Under the pieces are notes generated by a model, which worked only from the letters and a program-made list of their open reading frames with translations, did not search any database and was not told the origin of the DNA. Position numbers and translations under genes: made by a program. A stretch of DNA of 64,000 bases, from NCBI GenBank assembly GCA_963712485.1, contig CAVQID010000015.1:28186-92185 (forward strand), in the 5' to 3' direction. The stretch comes from JALORV01 sp963712485. GTDB lineage: Bacteria; Pseudomonadota; Gammaproteobacteria; Burkholderiales; Burkholderiaceae_F. Below, piece by piece: positions 18,353 through 27,707 of the stretch (position 1 is the stretch's first letter; each line of letters opens with the position of its first letter).

Positions 18353-20368
18353 TTCCCCCCTGGGACTGGCTGGCGATCGACTGGATCCTGGCCGGTGTTG
18401 CGCTGTGGATCGGGCTCGGCATGATCGGCATCCTGCGTCCGCACAACTTCTACATCGTCGCCCGGGTGCTGTTTCCGATCGGAGCGGCCATTGGCCTGCT
18501 GGTCGCGGTCGCCGCCGCGCTGGCGCTGTTCGCCGGCGCGCAGGTCGCCGTGCTGCCGCTGGGATTGCCCGGGTTGCCATTCCACCTGCGACTCGATGCG
18601 CTCTCGGCGTTTTTCCTGCTGCTGCTCGGTAGCACTGCGGCGGGCGTCTCCGTATTCGCGTCCGGCTACTTTCGCCAGGGGGAAGGCACGCCGCCGGGAC
18701 TGCTGTGCCTGCTGTACCACCTGTTCCTCGCCAGCATGGCGATGGTCATGCTCGCCGACGACGCTTACGTGTTCATGGTGATGTGGGAACTGATGGCGCT
18801 GTCGTCGTTCTTCCTGGTGACCGCGAACCACGTGATTCCCGAGATCCGCCGCGCCGGCTACCTGTACCTGCTGGTGGCGCACGTCGGCGCACTGGCGATC
18901 CTGCTGTGCTTTGGCGTGCTGCAGGCCAACACCGGTGACTACACGTTCGACAACATGCGCGCGCAGCCGCTGACGCACGCATGGGCGTCGATCGCATTCC
19001 TGCTCGCGCTCTTCGGCTTCGGCGCCAAGGCCGGCATCGTGCCGCTGCACATCTGGCTGCCCGAAGCGCACCCGGCCGCGCCCTCACCGGTGTCGGCGCT
19101 GATGAGCGGCGTGATGCTGAAGACGGCGATCTACGGTCTGCTGCGGATCGGCTTCGAGATACTGCAGACTCAGCTGTGGTGGTGGGGCGTTCTGGCGCTG
19201 GCGATCGGGCTTGTGACCGCGCTCTTCGGCGTGGTGTTCGCCGCCGTACAGTCCGACATGAAGCGCCTGCTCGCGTACTCCTCGATTGAAAACATCGGGC
19301 TGCTGCTGGTCGGCATCGGCCTCGCACTGCTCTTCACCGGTTATGCGATGTCGGCGATGGCCGCGCTGGCGCTGACAGCCGTGCTGTATCACGCGCTGAA
19401 CCACGCGTTCTTCAAGAGTCTGTTGTTTCTCGGCACCGGCGCGGTGCTGCACGCCACGCGCGAGCGCAACCTCGGCAAGCTGGGCGGTCTGCTGCGCTAC
19501 ATGCCCTGGGTCGGATGGCTGGTGCTCGCGGGCGCGCTCGCCGCGGCCGGCCTGCCGCCACTGAACGGTTTCGTCTCGGAGTGGCTGCTGCTACAGAGTT
19601 TCCTGTTCACGCTCGGCCTGCCGAGCACCTTTGTGAACAACCTTGTCCCGGTAGCGGCGGCGGGCGTGGCACTCGTGGCCGCGCTCGGCGGCTACGTGAT
19701 GGTGAAGTTCTTCGGTGTGATCTTCCTGGGCCAGCCGCGTGAGCCCGGGTTGACTCGTTCGCACGACCCCGGCACAACCGAGCGTATCGGTCTCGTCTGG
19801 CTGGCGTCGGGCTGCGTGCTGCTCGGGCTGCTGCCTGCACAGGTGATCGCGCTGATCGATCCGGTGACGCAGGTCCTGGTCGGCAACGGCATCGGTCGCG
19901 AGGTTGCTGCGCACGGCTGGCTGTTTCTCGCGCCGGTCGCGCCCGAGCGTGCCAGCTACAGTCCCGCTGCTCTTCCTGCTGCTGGTGTCCGGGAGCTTCG
20001 CGCTCGCGTTCGTGCTGGTGCGGCGGCTCTACCACGGGCGGATCCGTCGCGCCGCGCCGTGGGACTGCGGCTTCCCGCTGCTGAACGCGCGCATGCAGGA
20101 TACGGCCGAGGGCTTCGGTCAGCCGATACGGCAGGTCTTCGAGCCATTTTTCCGCATCGAGCGGCACCTGCCCGACCCGTTCGACCGCGCGCCGTCCTAT
20201 CAGATGGTGGCCAGCGATCACTTCTGGCACTGGATATACCTGCCGATCGCGCGCCTCGTCGAGGCCGCGTCGCGACTGATTGGACGACTGCAGCAGGGGC
20301 GGATTTCCACCTACCTGCTTTACAGCTTCGTCACGCTGCTGGTGATGCTCGTGCTGGTGTTCCGATGA
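18349..20368 (+). CDS. hyfB: Hydrogenase-4-like membrane subunit HyfB (one frameshift)
   Basis: A Mrp/NuoL-type antiporter-like subunit with about 16 hydrophobic helices. Features of the proton-conducting family are present: VMWELMALSSFFLVT, GFGAKAGIVPLHIWLPEAHPAAP and LLAYSSIENIGLLLVGIG. The start is a GTG overlapping the upstream regulator. The frame breaks near 19963-19965: removing one C from a CCC run joins ERASYSP to LLFLLLVSGSFALAF and gives 672 residues, close to the usual HyfB size. The C-terminal part includes the HyfB/HycC tail APWDCGFPLLNARMQ. The stop overlaps the hyfC start (ATGA). An open frame continues past the break only by chance. Confidence 0.88.
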
Positions 20369-21313
20369 CGATCTACAGCCTCTTCGCGCAGTTGCTGGCT
20401 GTCGCCGTCGCGGTGCTCGGCGCGCCGTTGCTCGACAGGATGGGTCAACCAGTGTCGCGCCTGGCTGCAGAACAAGAGTGCGCCGCCGCTGCTACTGCCC
20501 TATCGAACACTGCACAAGCTCTTCTACAAGGAATCGGTCGTTGCCGAGGACGCCACGCAGCTCTTCCGCGCGACGCCTTACATTGTCTTCGGTGCGATGG
20601 TGCTCGCCTGCGGCATCATTCCCAGCCTGTCAACCGACCTCGCACTCGCGCCCGCGGCCGATGCGATCGCGCTGGTCGGTCTGTTCGCGCTGGCCCGCGT
20701 CTTCATGTCGCTCGCCGCGATGGACATCGGCACGGCTTTCGGCACGCTCGGCGCCCGGCGCGAAATGCTGGTGGGCTTCCTGGCCGAGCCGGCACTGCTG
20801 ATGGTGCTTTTCATCGCGGCGTTCATGACGCAGTCCACCTCGCTGGCGAGCATCGTGGAGACGATCGCCAACCAGGAGTTCGCGATCTATCCCAGCCTTG
20901 CCTTTGCCGGCGTCGCGTTCACGATGGTGTCGCTCGCGGAAAACGCGCGCATCCCGGTCGACAACCCGACCACGCACCTCGAACTGACGATGATCCACGA
21001 GGCGATGATCCTCGAGTACTCGGGCCGTCACCTGGCGTTGCTGGAGTGGGCCGCGAGCCTGAAGCTCTTTGCGTATTCGTGCATCGGGCTCGCGATCTTC
21101 TTTCCGTGGGGCATCGCGCAGGTCGACGATCCGCTCGGACTGCTCCTCGCGGCGCCGGTGCTGGTCGGCAAGCTCGCGATCGGCGGTGCACTCGTGGCGG
21201 TCATCGAATCGGTTTCCGCCAAGATGCGCATCTTCCGCGTGCCAGAGTTTCTCGCCGGGGCGTTCCTGCTGGCGGTGATCGGCATCCTCGTGCACTTCCT
21301 CCTGGGGGCCTGA
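20365..21313 (+). CDS. hyfC: Hydrogenase-4-like membrane subunit HyfC, NuoH-type (one frameshift)
   Basis: A NuoH/HycD-family subunit that, in related complexes, links the membrane arm to the catalytic arm. The first 25 residues (MTIYSLFAQLLAVAVAVLG...) are in one frame. Near 20436-20441 one extra base shifts the frame, and the rest reads WVNQCRAWLQNKSAPPLLLP and continues to the stop. The corrected length is 315 residues, as expected. Family marks include FRATPYIVFGAM, SLAENARIPVDNPTTHLELT and HEAMILEYSGRHLALLEW, with the conserved acidic residues that face the quinone or proton path in complex I relatives. It lies between hyfB (4-base overlap) and hyfE (2-base gap). Confidence 0.88.
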
Positions 21314-21315
21314 CG

Positions 21316-21975
21316 GTGGCGCCACTGGTCACGCAACTCATCAACCTGTTCGCCGCACTGCTGCTGCTGCTGTCCTTTGCGCTGCTCGCGCAGCGGCGCG
21401 TGCTGTCCCTGGTTCACCTGTTCACGCTGCAGGGGCTGACGCTCGTCGCGTCGACCACCACGATGGCTTTCTTCACGCAGCAGCCGCACCTGTACTACTC
21501 GGCCGGACTCACGTTCCTGCTGAAGGTGCTGCTGATGCCGTGGCTGCTGCACCGGCTGATCGAGCGACTCAACGTTCGCTGGGACGTCGAGACGCTGATC
21601 AATATCCCGACGACGATGCTGATCGGCATCGTGCTGGTGATCTTCGCGTTCAACCTCGCACTGCCGATCTCGAACCTCTCGGCGTCCGTAGCGCGCGGCA
21701 CGCTCGGCATCGCACTCGCCTGCGTGCTGCTGGCGTTCCTGATGATGATCACACGGACGAAAGCGATTCCGCAGGTGATCGGCTTCCTGGCCATGGAGAA
21801 CTCGCTCTTCTTCGCCGCTACCAGCGCCACCTACGGGATGCCGATGGTGGTCGAACTCGGCATCGCGCTCGACGTGCTGATCGGCATGATCATCCTCGGC
21901 GTGTTCATGTTCCAGATTCGCGAACAGTTCGACAGCCTCGACATTCGCCATCTGGAGCGGCTGAAGGAAGAGTAG
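21316..21975 (+). CDS. hyfE: Hydrogenase-4-like membrane subunit HyfE
   Basis: A 219-residue protein with about seven hydrophobic helices, starting at a GTG three bases after the hyfC stop. It matches HyfE, whose C-terminal part is NuoK-like: VIGFLAMENSLFFAATSATYG carries the buried Glu typical of NuoK relatives. Its ending REQFDSLDIRHLERLKEE is also family-like. It would belong to the proton- or ion-translocating membrane arm. Confidence 0.88.
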   Translation: MAPLVTQLINLFAALLLLLSFALLAQRRVLSLVHLFTLQGLTLVASTTTMAFFTQQPHLYYSAGLTFLLKVLLMPWLLHRLIERLNVRWDVETLINIPTTMLIGIVLVIFAFNLALPISNLSASVARGTLGIALACVLLAFLMMITRTKAIPQVIGFLAMENSLFFAATSATYGMPMVVELGIALDVLIGMIILGVFMFQIREQFDSLDIRHLERLKEE

Positions 21976-21988
21976 GAGCGGCCATCCG

Positions 21989-23446
21989 ATGGAAGCCTTG
22001 ATCGCCGTCCTCGGCATTCCCCTCTTCGGAGCCGGCGTGCTCGCGCTCGTGGGCCATCGCGACCATGCGCCGGCCGTGAACGTGGCGTTCAGCTTGGGCA
22101 CGTTCATCGCGGCGTCGGTGCTGACGGGAAAGATCATCGCGGCCGGGCCGATCCTGGTGCTGCATCAGCAGTTCTTCGTCGATTCGCTCAACGTCTTCCT
22201 GGTGGCGCTGACGGCCTTCGTCGCCTTCACCACGGCGCTCTTCGCACGGCCGTACATGCGCATCGAGCGCGACCACGGCAAGATGACGCCGCCGCGAATG
22301 CGGCTCTTCCACAGCATGTATCAGCTGTTTTCGTTCACGATGCTGTTGGCGCTGCTGACCAACAACATGGGACTGCTGTGGGTCGCGATGGAGGCCGCCA
22401 CGCTCGCGACTGTGCTGCTGGTGGCGGTGTACCGGACACCGGCAAGCCTCGAAGCCGCGTGGAAATACTTCATTCTCTGCGGCGTCGGAATCGCGCAGGC
22501 GCTGTTCGGCACGATCCTGCTTTACCTCGCCGCCGAGCGCGTGATCGGCGCGGAGGGCGGGGGGCTCTTGTGGACCAACCTGAACGCCGTCAAGGAACAG
22601 CTCGAACCGACGGTGATCGCGCTGTCGTTCGTGTTTCTCCTGATCGGTTACGGCACGAAGGTCGGCCTGGCGCCACTGCACAACTGGCTGCCAGACGCGC
22701 ATGCGGAAGGGCCGACGCCGATCTCGGCGATACTGTCCGGCCTGCTGCTCAATGTCGCGCTCTATGCGGTGCTGAGATGCAAGGTGCTCACCGACGGCGC
22801 GCTTGCTTCACGCTTCGCCGGCGACCTGATGATGGGATTCGGCCTGTTTTCGGTGGTACTGGCGGCATTCTTCATCTCGCGCCAGCGCGACGTGAAGCGG
22901 ATGTTCGCGTACTCCTCGATCGAGCACATGGGCCTGATCACCTTTGCCTTCGGCATGGGCGGACCGATCGCGAGCTTCGCCGGCCTGCTTCACATGACGG
23001 TGCACTCGCTGGTGAAGTCGGCGATCTTCTTCGCGGTCGGCCACGCTGCGCAGAAGGCCGGAACGCAGATCATGGACGACATCCGCGGCCTGGCGCGCGT
23101 CAACCCGACGGTGGGCTGGGGGCTGATGATCGGTTCGCTGGCGATCCTGGGCATGCCGCCGTTCGGCGTGTTTGCCAGCGAGTTCCTGATCCTGACCACG
23201 GCGATGCGCGAATTCCCGTGGACGACTCCATTTCTACTGCTGGCGCTCGGCGTCGCTTTCGCGGCGGTGCTGGGGAAAGTACAACCGATGGTGTTCGGCG
23301 AGTCCACGGTCAAGCCGCTCGCACACCCGCCGGCGCTGGTGCCGGTGTTCGTGCATCTCGGGCTGGCGCTCGTGCTTGGGCTGTACATCCCGCCGTACCT
23401 GGACAGCTGGTACCAGCAGGCGGCCCGCCTGATCTCCGGAGGCTGA
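21989..23446 (+). CDS. hyfF: Hydrogenase-4-like membrane subunit HyfF (antiporter-like)
   Basis: A 485-residue NuoL/M/N-type subunit with about 14 hydrophobic helices. Signatures include LLWVAMEAATLATVLLVAVY, YGTKVGLAPLHNWLPDAHAE and RMFAYSSIEHMGLITFAFGM, in the usual order. It is the second large antiporter-like subunit of the complex, as in HyfBCDEF systems, although no hyfD is present here. It reads in frame throughout and ends three bases before hyfG. Confidence 0.92.
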   Translation: MEALIAVLGIPLFGAGVLALVGHRDHAPAVNVAFSLGTFIAASVLTGKIIAAGPILVLHQQFFVDSLNVFLVALTAFVAFTTALFARPYMRIERDHGKMTPPRMRLFHSMYQLFSFTMLLALLTNNMGLLWVAMEAATLATVLLVAVYRTPASLEAAWKYFILCGVGIAQALFGTILLYLAAERVIGAEGGGLLWTNLNAVKEQLEPTVIALSFVFLLIGYGTKVGLAPLHNWLPDAHAEGPTPISAILSGLLLNVALYAVLRCKVLTDGALASRFAGDLMMGFGLFSVVLAAFFISRQRDVKRMFAYSSIEHMGLITFAFGMGGPIASFAGLLHMTVHSLVKSAIFFAVGHAAQKAGTQIMDDIRGLARVNPTVGWGLMIGSLAILGMPPFGVFASEFLILTTAMREFPWTTPFLLLALGVAFAAVLGKVQPMVFGESTVKPLAHPPALVPVFVHLGLALVLGLYIPPYLDSWYQQAARLISGG

Positions 23447-23449
23447 GGC

Positions 23450-24997
23450 GTGAGCACGACGGTCGCCAACATCGGACTTCGACCGCTTGCAGGTGCGGTT
23501 CCGTCGGCCACGGCGACCGTCGACGAGGAGCAGTGGAACGCCGCCGCGGATGCCTACGCCGGCGGTGAAGGTCGGTTGGTTGCGCTGTGGGGTTCCGACC
23601 GCCGCGACATGGGCGCGGGATTCGTCATTCTTGCGGCGTATGCCGCGCGTGACCGGATGGTCTGCCTGCAATTGCCGCTTGCGCCGGAGCGGCCGGATTA
23701 CCCGGATCTGGCGGCGCGATTTCCCGCCGCCGGCCGGATGCAGCGCGCCACCTTCGATCTGCTCGGCATTCGCGCGCGCCACGCTGAAGATGCGCGACCC
23801 TGGCTGCGCCACGCAGCGTGGCCGGCCGACTACTACCCGCTGCGGCGTGACAGTGACGGCGGGCGCACCTTTGTCGGCGAGCAGGAGCACTACGACTTCG
23901 TCAGCGTGGCCGGTGATGGCGTGCACGAGATCCCGGTTGGACCGATACACGCCGGCATCATCGAGCCCGGTCATTTCCGCTTCTCGATCGTCGGCGAAAA
24001 GGTGCTGCGACTCGAAGAGCGTCTCGGCTACGTCCACAAGGGCATCGAGAAGCGATTCGAAGGCATGCCCGTCGCCGAGGGCCATCGCCTCGCGGGACGG
24101 GTGTCGGGCGACTCCACCGTGGCCTATGCGTGGGCCTACGCGATGGCCGCCGAGAGCGTCGCCGGCTGCAGCATTCCGCCGCGCGCCACCTGGCTGCGCG
24201 CCCTTTTCCTCGAGCGCGAGCGCGTCGGCAATCATCTCGGCGATCTCGGCGCGCTCGGCAATGATGCCGCCCTGAGTTTCGGGCTGGCGCAGTTCTCGCG
24301 ACTGCGCGAGCAGTGGCTACGCCTCAACGGCGAGGTGTTCGGTCACCGGCTGATGATGGACTGCATCGTTCCCGGCGGCGTGGTTGCAGAGCCCGACCGC
24401 GATGGGCTCGAGCGTGTCGTCCGGCAATGCCGCGACGTTGCGGTCGAGGTGCGGCGGTTGCGGTCGATCTACGACGAGCACGCCGGTCTGCAGGATCGCT
24501 TCCAGCGCACCGGCATCGTCTCGACCGATCTGGCGCTGCGCCTCGGCCTGACCGGCCTGGCCGCGCGTGCGAGTGGGCTCGCATATGACCTGCGCATCGA
24601 TCTGCCGTCCACCCCGTACCGCGACGTCGGCGTGAACATTGCCACCGATGCGCGCGGCGACGTCGCGGCCCGCGTGGCGGTGCGCTTCGACGAAGTGATC
24701 GAGTCGCTGCGGCTGATTCAGGCGATCGCCGAGCGACTGCCGGTCGGCGAGTCGCGCAGCGCTGTGCCGGCGGTCGGGAGCAATGGATTCGGACTCGGCT
24801 GGATCGAAGGCTGGCGCGGCGACGTGATGGTGGCGCTCGAGACCGATGCTGCCGGCCGTGTACGCCGCTGCCATTGCCATGACCCGTCATGGCAGAACTG
24901 GCCGGTCCTCGAACACGCGGTCATCGGCAACATCGTCCCCGACTTCCCGCTGATCAACAAGTCGTTCAACCTGAGCTACTCGGGACAGGATCTCTGA
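23450..24997 (+). CDS. hyfG: Hydrogenase-4-like large subunit HyfG lacking all Ni-Fe cysteine ligands
   Basis: A 515-residue fusion of an N-terminal NuoC-like domain (to about residue 170, TFDLLGIRARHAED...HAAWP) and a NuoD/hydrogenase-large-subunit domain (IHAGIIEPGHFRFSIVGEKV, LGYVHKGIEKRFEG). In hydrogenases the large domain binds Ni-Fe through two CxxC pairs. Here the first site reads GRVSGDST, with Ser219 and Ser222 in place of cysteine. The second reads HDPSWQNW, with Ser480 and Asn483 in place of DPCxxC cysteines. The reading frame is intact, so this is not an error artefact. The protein cannot hold a normal Ni-Fe site. It resembles Ehr (energy-converting hydrogenase-related) complexes, whose substrate is unknown. 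GTG start. Confidence 0.92.
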   Translation: MSTTVANIGLRPLAGAVPSATATVDEEQWNAAADAYAGGEGRLVALWGSDRRDMGAGFVILAAYAARDRMVCLQLPLAPERPDYPDLAARFPAAGRMQRATFDLLGIRARHAEDARPWLRHAAWPADYYPLRRDSDGGRTFVGEQEHYDFVSVAGDGVHEIPVGPIHAGIIEPGHFRFSIVGEKVLRLEERLGYVHKGIEKRFEGMPVAEGHRLAGRVSGDSTVAYAWAYAMAAESVAGCSIPPRATWLRALFLERERVGNHLGDLGALGNDAALSFGLAQFSRLREQWLRLNGEVFGHRLMMDCIVPGGVVAEPDRDGLERVVRQCRDVAVEVRRLRSIYDEHAGLQDRFQRTGIVSTDLALRLGLTGLAARASGLAYDLRIDLPSTPYRDVGVNIATDARGDVAARVAVRFDEVIESLRLIQAIAERLPVGESRSAVPAVGSNGFGLGWIEGWRGDVMVALETDAAGRVRRCHCHDPSWQNWPVLEHAVIGNIVPDFPLINKSFNLSYSGQDL

Positions 24998-25512
24998 TGC
25001 TGACGCTGCTGAGACAGGTCGTCAGGGCGGGCATCTGCTCGGAGGCCGCGCCACAACCGGCGGACGAACTACGCGTCGATGGGGATCGCATCCAGGCCGA
25101 CATCCTGGCACTGCTGGGCCGCGCGCTCGCGATTCGCCAGATCGACGCCGGCTCGTGCAATGGCTGCGAACTGGAGATCCACGCGCTCAACAATCCCTAC
25201 TACAACCTCGAGGGACACGGCATCAAGTTCGTCGCCAGCCCGCGCCATGCGGATCTGCTCCTGGTCACCGGACCGGTGGCCCGAAACATGGAGATCGCCG
25301 TCAAGCGTGCGTATGACGCCACGCCGGAGCCGCGACTCGTCGTTGCGGTCGGCGATTGTGGCTGCACCGGCGGCATCTTCGGTCAGAGCTATGCCAGTTG
25401 CGGGCGCGTCGCCAACGTGATTCCGGTGGACATCGCGGTGCCCGGCTGCCCTCCGCCGCCGCTGGAAATACTGCGCGCCATTTTTACCGCGGTGACCGCG
25501 CGCGGTCGTTGA
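24997..25512 (+). CDS. hyfI: Hydrogenase-4-like small subunit HyfI, NuoB-type 4Fe-4S protein
   Basis: A 171-residue NuoB/HycG-family protein. The four cluster ligands are present: Cys54 and Cys57 (GSCNGCELE), Cys121 (VGDCGCTGG) and Cys151 (VPGCPPPPLE), so the proximal 4Fe-4S cluster should form. It would pass electrons next to HyfG. It starts at an ATG sharing bases with the hyfG stop (TGATG). It is the last gene of the operon. No ferredoxin-type subunit (HyfA, HyfH or HycB) follows, so the electron source of the complex is not visible. Confidence 0.93.
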   Translation: MLTLLRQVVRAGICSEAAPQPADELRVDGDRIQADILALLGRALAIRQIDAGSCNGCELEIHALNNPYYNLEGHGIKFVASPRHADLLLVTGPVARNMEIAVKRAYDATPEPRLVVAVGDCGCTGGIFGQSYASCGRVANVIPVDIAVPGCPPPPLEILRAIFTAVTARGR

Positions 25513-25528
25513 GCGCCCCCCGTGCGGC

Positions 25529-26032
25529 TCACCCGCCGATGCGGGGCACCTCTTCGATCGCTGTAGAAGCCACCTGCCCGGCCGCGTTGAATGTCACCAC
25601 GAACACTCGAGTCTCGGCGCCATCATTGAAGCGCCATTCCCAGGCAGTTTCCTGCTTCAGCCGGTACTCCTCGCGCCGGCCGGGTCGGGCGAGCAGAGCC
25701 AGCACGTCGGCTTCCTTCATGCCGGGCGCCACGCGCTGGAAATTGGCGCGCGTCAGCAGGTTCTCACGTCCCTGGTATTTGCCGTCACGGCCGATGCGCA
25801 ACAGCAGCGTCGCCGTGCCGTTGGGCCCGAGGGGGTAGACGAGACCCTTGCCGTCCGCCGTCTCACGCACGGAATCTGGCGGGCCGAAGAGCTTGCGTAC
25901 ATCCTGTTCGGTCGATTCGCCCGGCTTGAGCTGAGCGAGCCGCAGGTCCTCGTAGACCTGTCCGCTCGGGTCGCAAGCCGCCACCGCCGCGATCGCTCCG
26001 AGCGCTGCTACCACGCGCGCCATCCATCCCAT
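25529..26032 (-). CDS. BamE/SmpA-domain-like lipoprotein
   Basis: A 167-residue protein starting at ATG 26032 with AGGAG seven bases upstream, preferred over an upstream start that would bury the signal peptide. Lipobox VAAC places the lipid on Cys20. Two related repeats follow, LKPGESTEQDVRKLFGPPD and VAPGMKEADVLALLARPG, each like the SmpA/OmlA fold. It is probably anchored to the outer membrane. Whether it works in outer-membrane protein assembly like BamE is uncertain. It converges on hyfI across 16 bases. Confidence 0.7.
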   Translation of the reverse strand: MGWMARVVAALGAIAAVAACDPSGQVYEDLRLAQLKPGESTEQDVRKLFGPPDSVRETADGKGLVYPLGPNGTATLLLRIGRDGKYQGRENLLTRANFQRVAPGMKEADVLALLARPGRREEYRLKQETAWEWRFNDGAETRVFVVTFNAAGQVASTAIEEVPRIGG

Positions 26033-26098
26033 GTCGTTGCTCCTGCTCGCGTAAACTTCACGCTTCGAAATTACACAACACACGCCGACCACCGTCAC

Positions 26099-26293
26099 AT
26101 GTCAGGCCACTACGAATCCGAGCTGACGCGCTTCCTCCGCGACCTCAAGCAGCAGAATCCTGCCATCGAGCCCGGACAGAAGGAAGGACGCGCCATCTTC
26201 TGGGACAAGAACCTCGACCGGGACATGTACCGGCGCTTCCGGCAATCCGGAGTCCCACAGTCGGCCTACGTCTACCAGTCGAAGGCCAAGTAG
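26099..26293 (+). CDS. DUF3460 family protein
   Basis: A 64-residue basic protein with the DUF3460 pattern (YESELTRFLRDLKQQNP, AIFWDKNLDRD, SAYVYQ). The family is found in Betaproteobacteria, usually beside scpA, as here. Its function is unknown. It ends directly before the TTG that could start scpA, suggesting one transcript. Confidence 0.85.
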   Translation: MSGHYESELTRFLRDLKQQNPAIEPGQKEGRAIFWDKNLDRDMYRRFRQSGVPQSAYVYQSKAK

Positions 26294-27175
26294 TTGAATC
26301 CGGCCAGCGCAATCGTGCACGACCCCGCAATGCAGGCCCCGGACGACACCGGCGCCCTGGCCGCTGCGGCCGATTCCACGCCGGATGTCATCGACGGCGT
26401 CGCGCTTGCGCGTCTTTATGGCGAGCCGCTGTTCCGACTACCGGATGACCTCTACATCCCGCCCGATGCGCTGGAAATCTTCCTTGAAGCATTCGAAGGC
26501 CCGCTGGATCTGCTGCTCTATCTGATCCGCAAGCAGCACTTCAACGTGCTCGATATCCCGATGGCGCCGTTGACGGTGCAGTATCTGGCGTATATCGACC
26601 AGATCCGCGCCAAGAACCTCGAGCTCGCGGCCGAGTACCTGTTGATGGCCGCGCTGCTGATCGAGATCAAGTCGCGCATGCTGCTTCCCGTGCGCAAGGC
26701 GGATACCGGCGACGAGGTCGAGGACCCGCGCGCCGAGCTGGTGCGCCGTCTGCTCGAGTACGAGCGCATCAAGCTGGCGGCGCAGCAGCTCGACGAGTTG
26801 CCGCGCGTGGGCCGGGATTTCGTGCGGGCCATCGTGACCATCGAGCAGTCGATCGAGCGGCGCTTCCCCGACGTGAATGTCATCGAGCTTCGTGACGCGT
26901 GGGTCGACGTGCTGCAGCGAGCGCGGCTGCACGCCCATCACCGCATCGCGCGCGAGGAGCTTTCCGTGCGCGAGCACATGAGCTTCATTCTCCGACGATT
27001 GCAGAACACGCGCTTCGTCGAGTTCGCTGACCTGTTCGACCCCGCCCGCGGCGTCCCGGTGGCCATCGTTCACTTCCTGGCGCTGCTTGAGCTTGCCCGT
27101 GAAGCGCTGATCGAAATCACGCAGGCGACCCCGTTTGCACCGATCTACATCCGTCTCGCCTACACACCGACCTGA
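26294..27175 (+). CDS. scpA: Segregation and condensation protein A
   Basis: A 293-residue protein from a TTG at 26294, which abuts the DUF3460 stop. The ATG at 26330 is an alternative and would give 281 residues. ScpA is the kleisin of the Smc-ScpAB condensin. Diagnostic stretches are FEGPLDLLLYLIRKQHFNVL and EYLLMAALLIEIKSRMLLP, with a C-terminal winged-helix region (VHFLALLELAREAL). It acts in chromosome compaction and segregation. scpB is not in the window. Confidence 0.92.
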   Translation: MNPASAIVHDPAMQAPDDTGALAAAADSTPDVIDGVALARLYGEPLFRLPDDLYIPPDALEIFLEAFEGPLDLLLYLIRKQHFNVLDIPMAPLTVQYLAYIDQIRAKNLELAAEYLLMAALLIEIKSRMLLPVRKADTGDEVEDPRAELVRRLLEYERIKLAAQQLDELPRVGRDFVRAIVTIEQSIERRFPDVNVIELRDAWVDVLQRARLHAHHRIAREELSVREHMSFILRRLQNTRFVEFADLFDPARGVPVAIVHFLALLELAREALIEITQATPFAPIYIRLAYTPT

Positions 27176-27215
27176 TCGGTCGCGGGCTCCTGTGCCCGTC
27201 ATTCGAAGGACTGCC

Positions 27216-27701
27216 ATGTTGATACGCATCTTGATTGCCCTCACCGTCGCTGCCGGCGGTGCGGCCCATGCACAGCTCAAACCGCCGGCCGACTTCGGCA
27301 AGCCGTCGGCACCGCAGGGCGCGCAGGAAGCTCCGCTCAGCGACCCCGTTGCCGAGGCAAAGGAGGCGGCCGCCGCGAAGGTCGCCGGCGAGTGGTTGAA
27401 GCTCATCGACGGCGGGCAGTACGGCAAGGCATGGGAAGAGTGCGCGCCGGTGTTTCGCGAGAAGGTGACGCGCGAGCAATGGCTTGCCGGCATACCGAAG
27501 AACCGCGCCGACTACGGCAAGCTCAACGCGCGCAAGCTCAAGGGCGCCGCATATCGCAAGTCGATTCCCGGTGCGCCGGCCGGCGACTACGTCACGGTGG
27601 GCTACGCCAGTGATTTCGAGAAGAACGCAGCGGCCGAGGAACTGGTGACGCTGATGTATCACGAAGGGGCGTGGCGCCCGCTGGGCTACCTGCTGCGCTG
27701 A
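27216..27701 (+). CDS. Exported DUF4019 domain protein
   Basis: A 161-residue protein with a signal peptide ending AAHA-Q near residue 20, then a DUF4019 domain (residues 50-160: EWLKLIDGGQYGKAWEECAP, VTLMYHEGAWRPLGYLLR). ATG 27216 is chosen because it starts the signal peptide. The fold is probably a small NTF2-like barrel in the periplasm. No biochemical role is known. Confidence 0.8.
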   Translation: MLIRILIALTVAAGGAAHAQLKPPADFGKPSAPQGAQEAPLSDPVAEAKEAAAAKVAGEWLKLIDGGQYGKAWEECAPVFREKVTREQWLAGIPKNRADYGKLNARKLKGAAYRKSIPGAPAGDYVTVGYASDFEKNAAAEELVTLMYHEGAWRPLGYLLR

Positions 27702-27707
27702 GTTGCC

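Noticed and set aside
18349..21975. A single 1208-codon open frame that looks like a giant fusion protein
   Set aside because: It is hyfB, part of hyfC and hyfE read in one frame. The middle part is nonsense there, and the true hyfB tail and hyfC body lie in another frame.
18349..25512. A functional H2-evolving hydrogenase-4 or formate hydrogenlyase
   Set aside because: The large subunit has none of the four Ni-Fe cysteines, and no formate dehydrogenase, ferredoxin-type subunits or hyp maturation genes are present.
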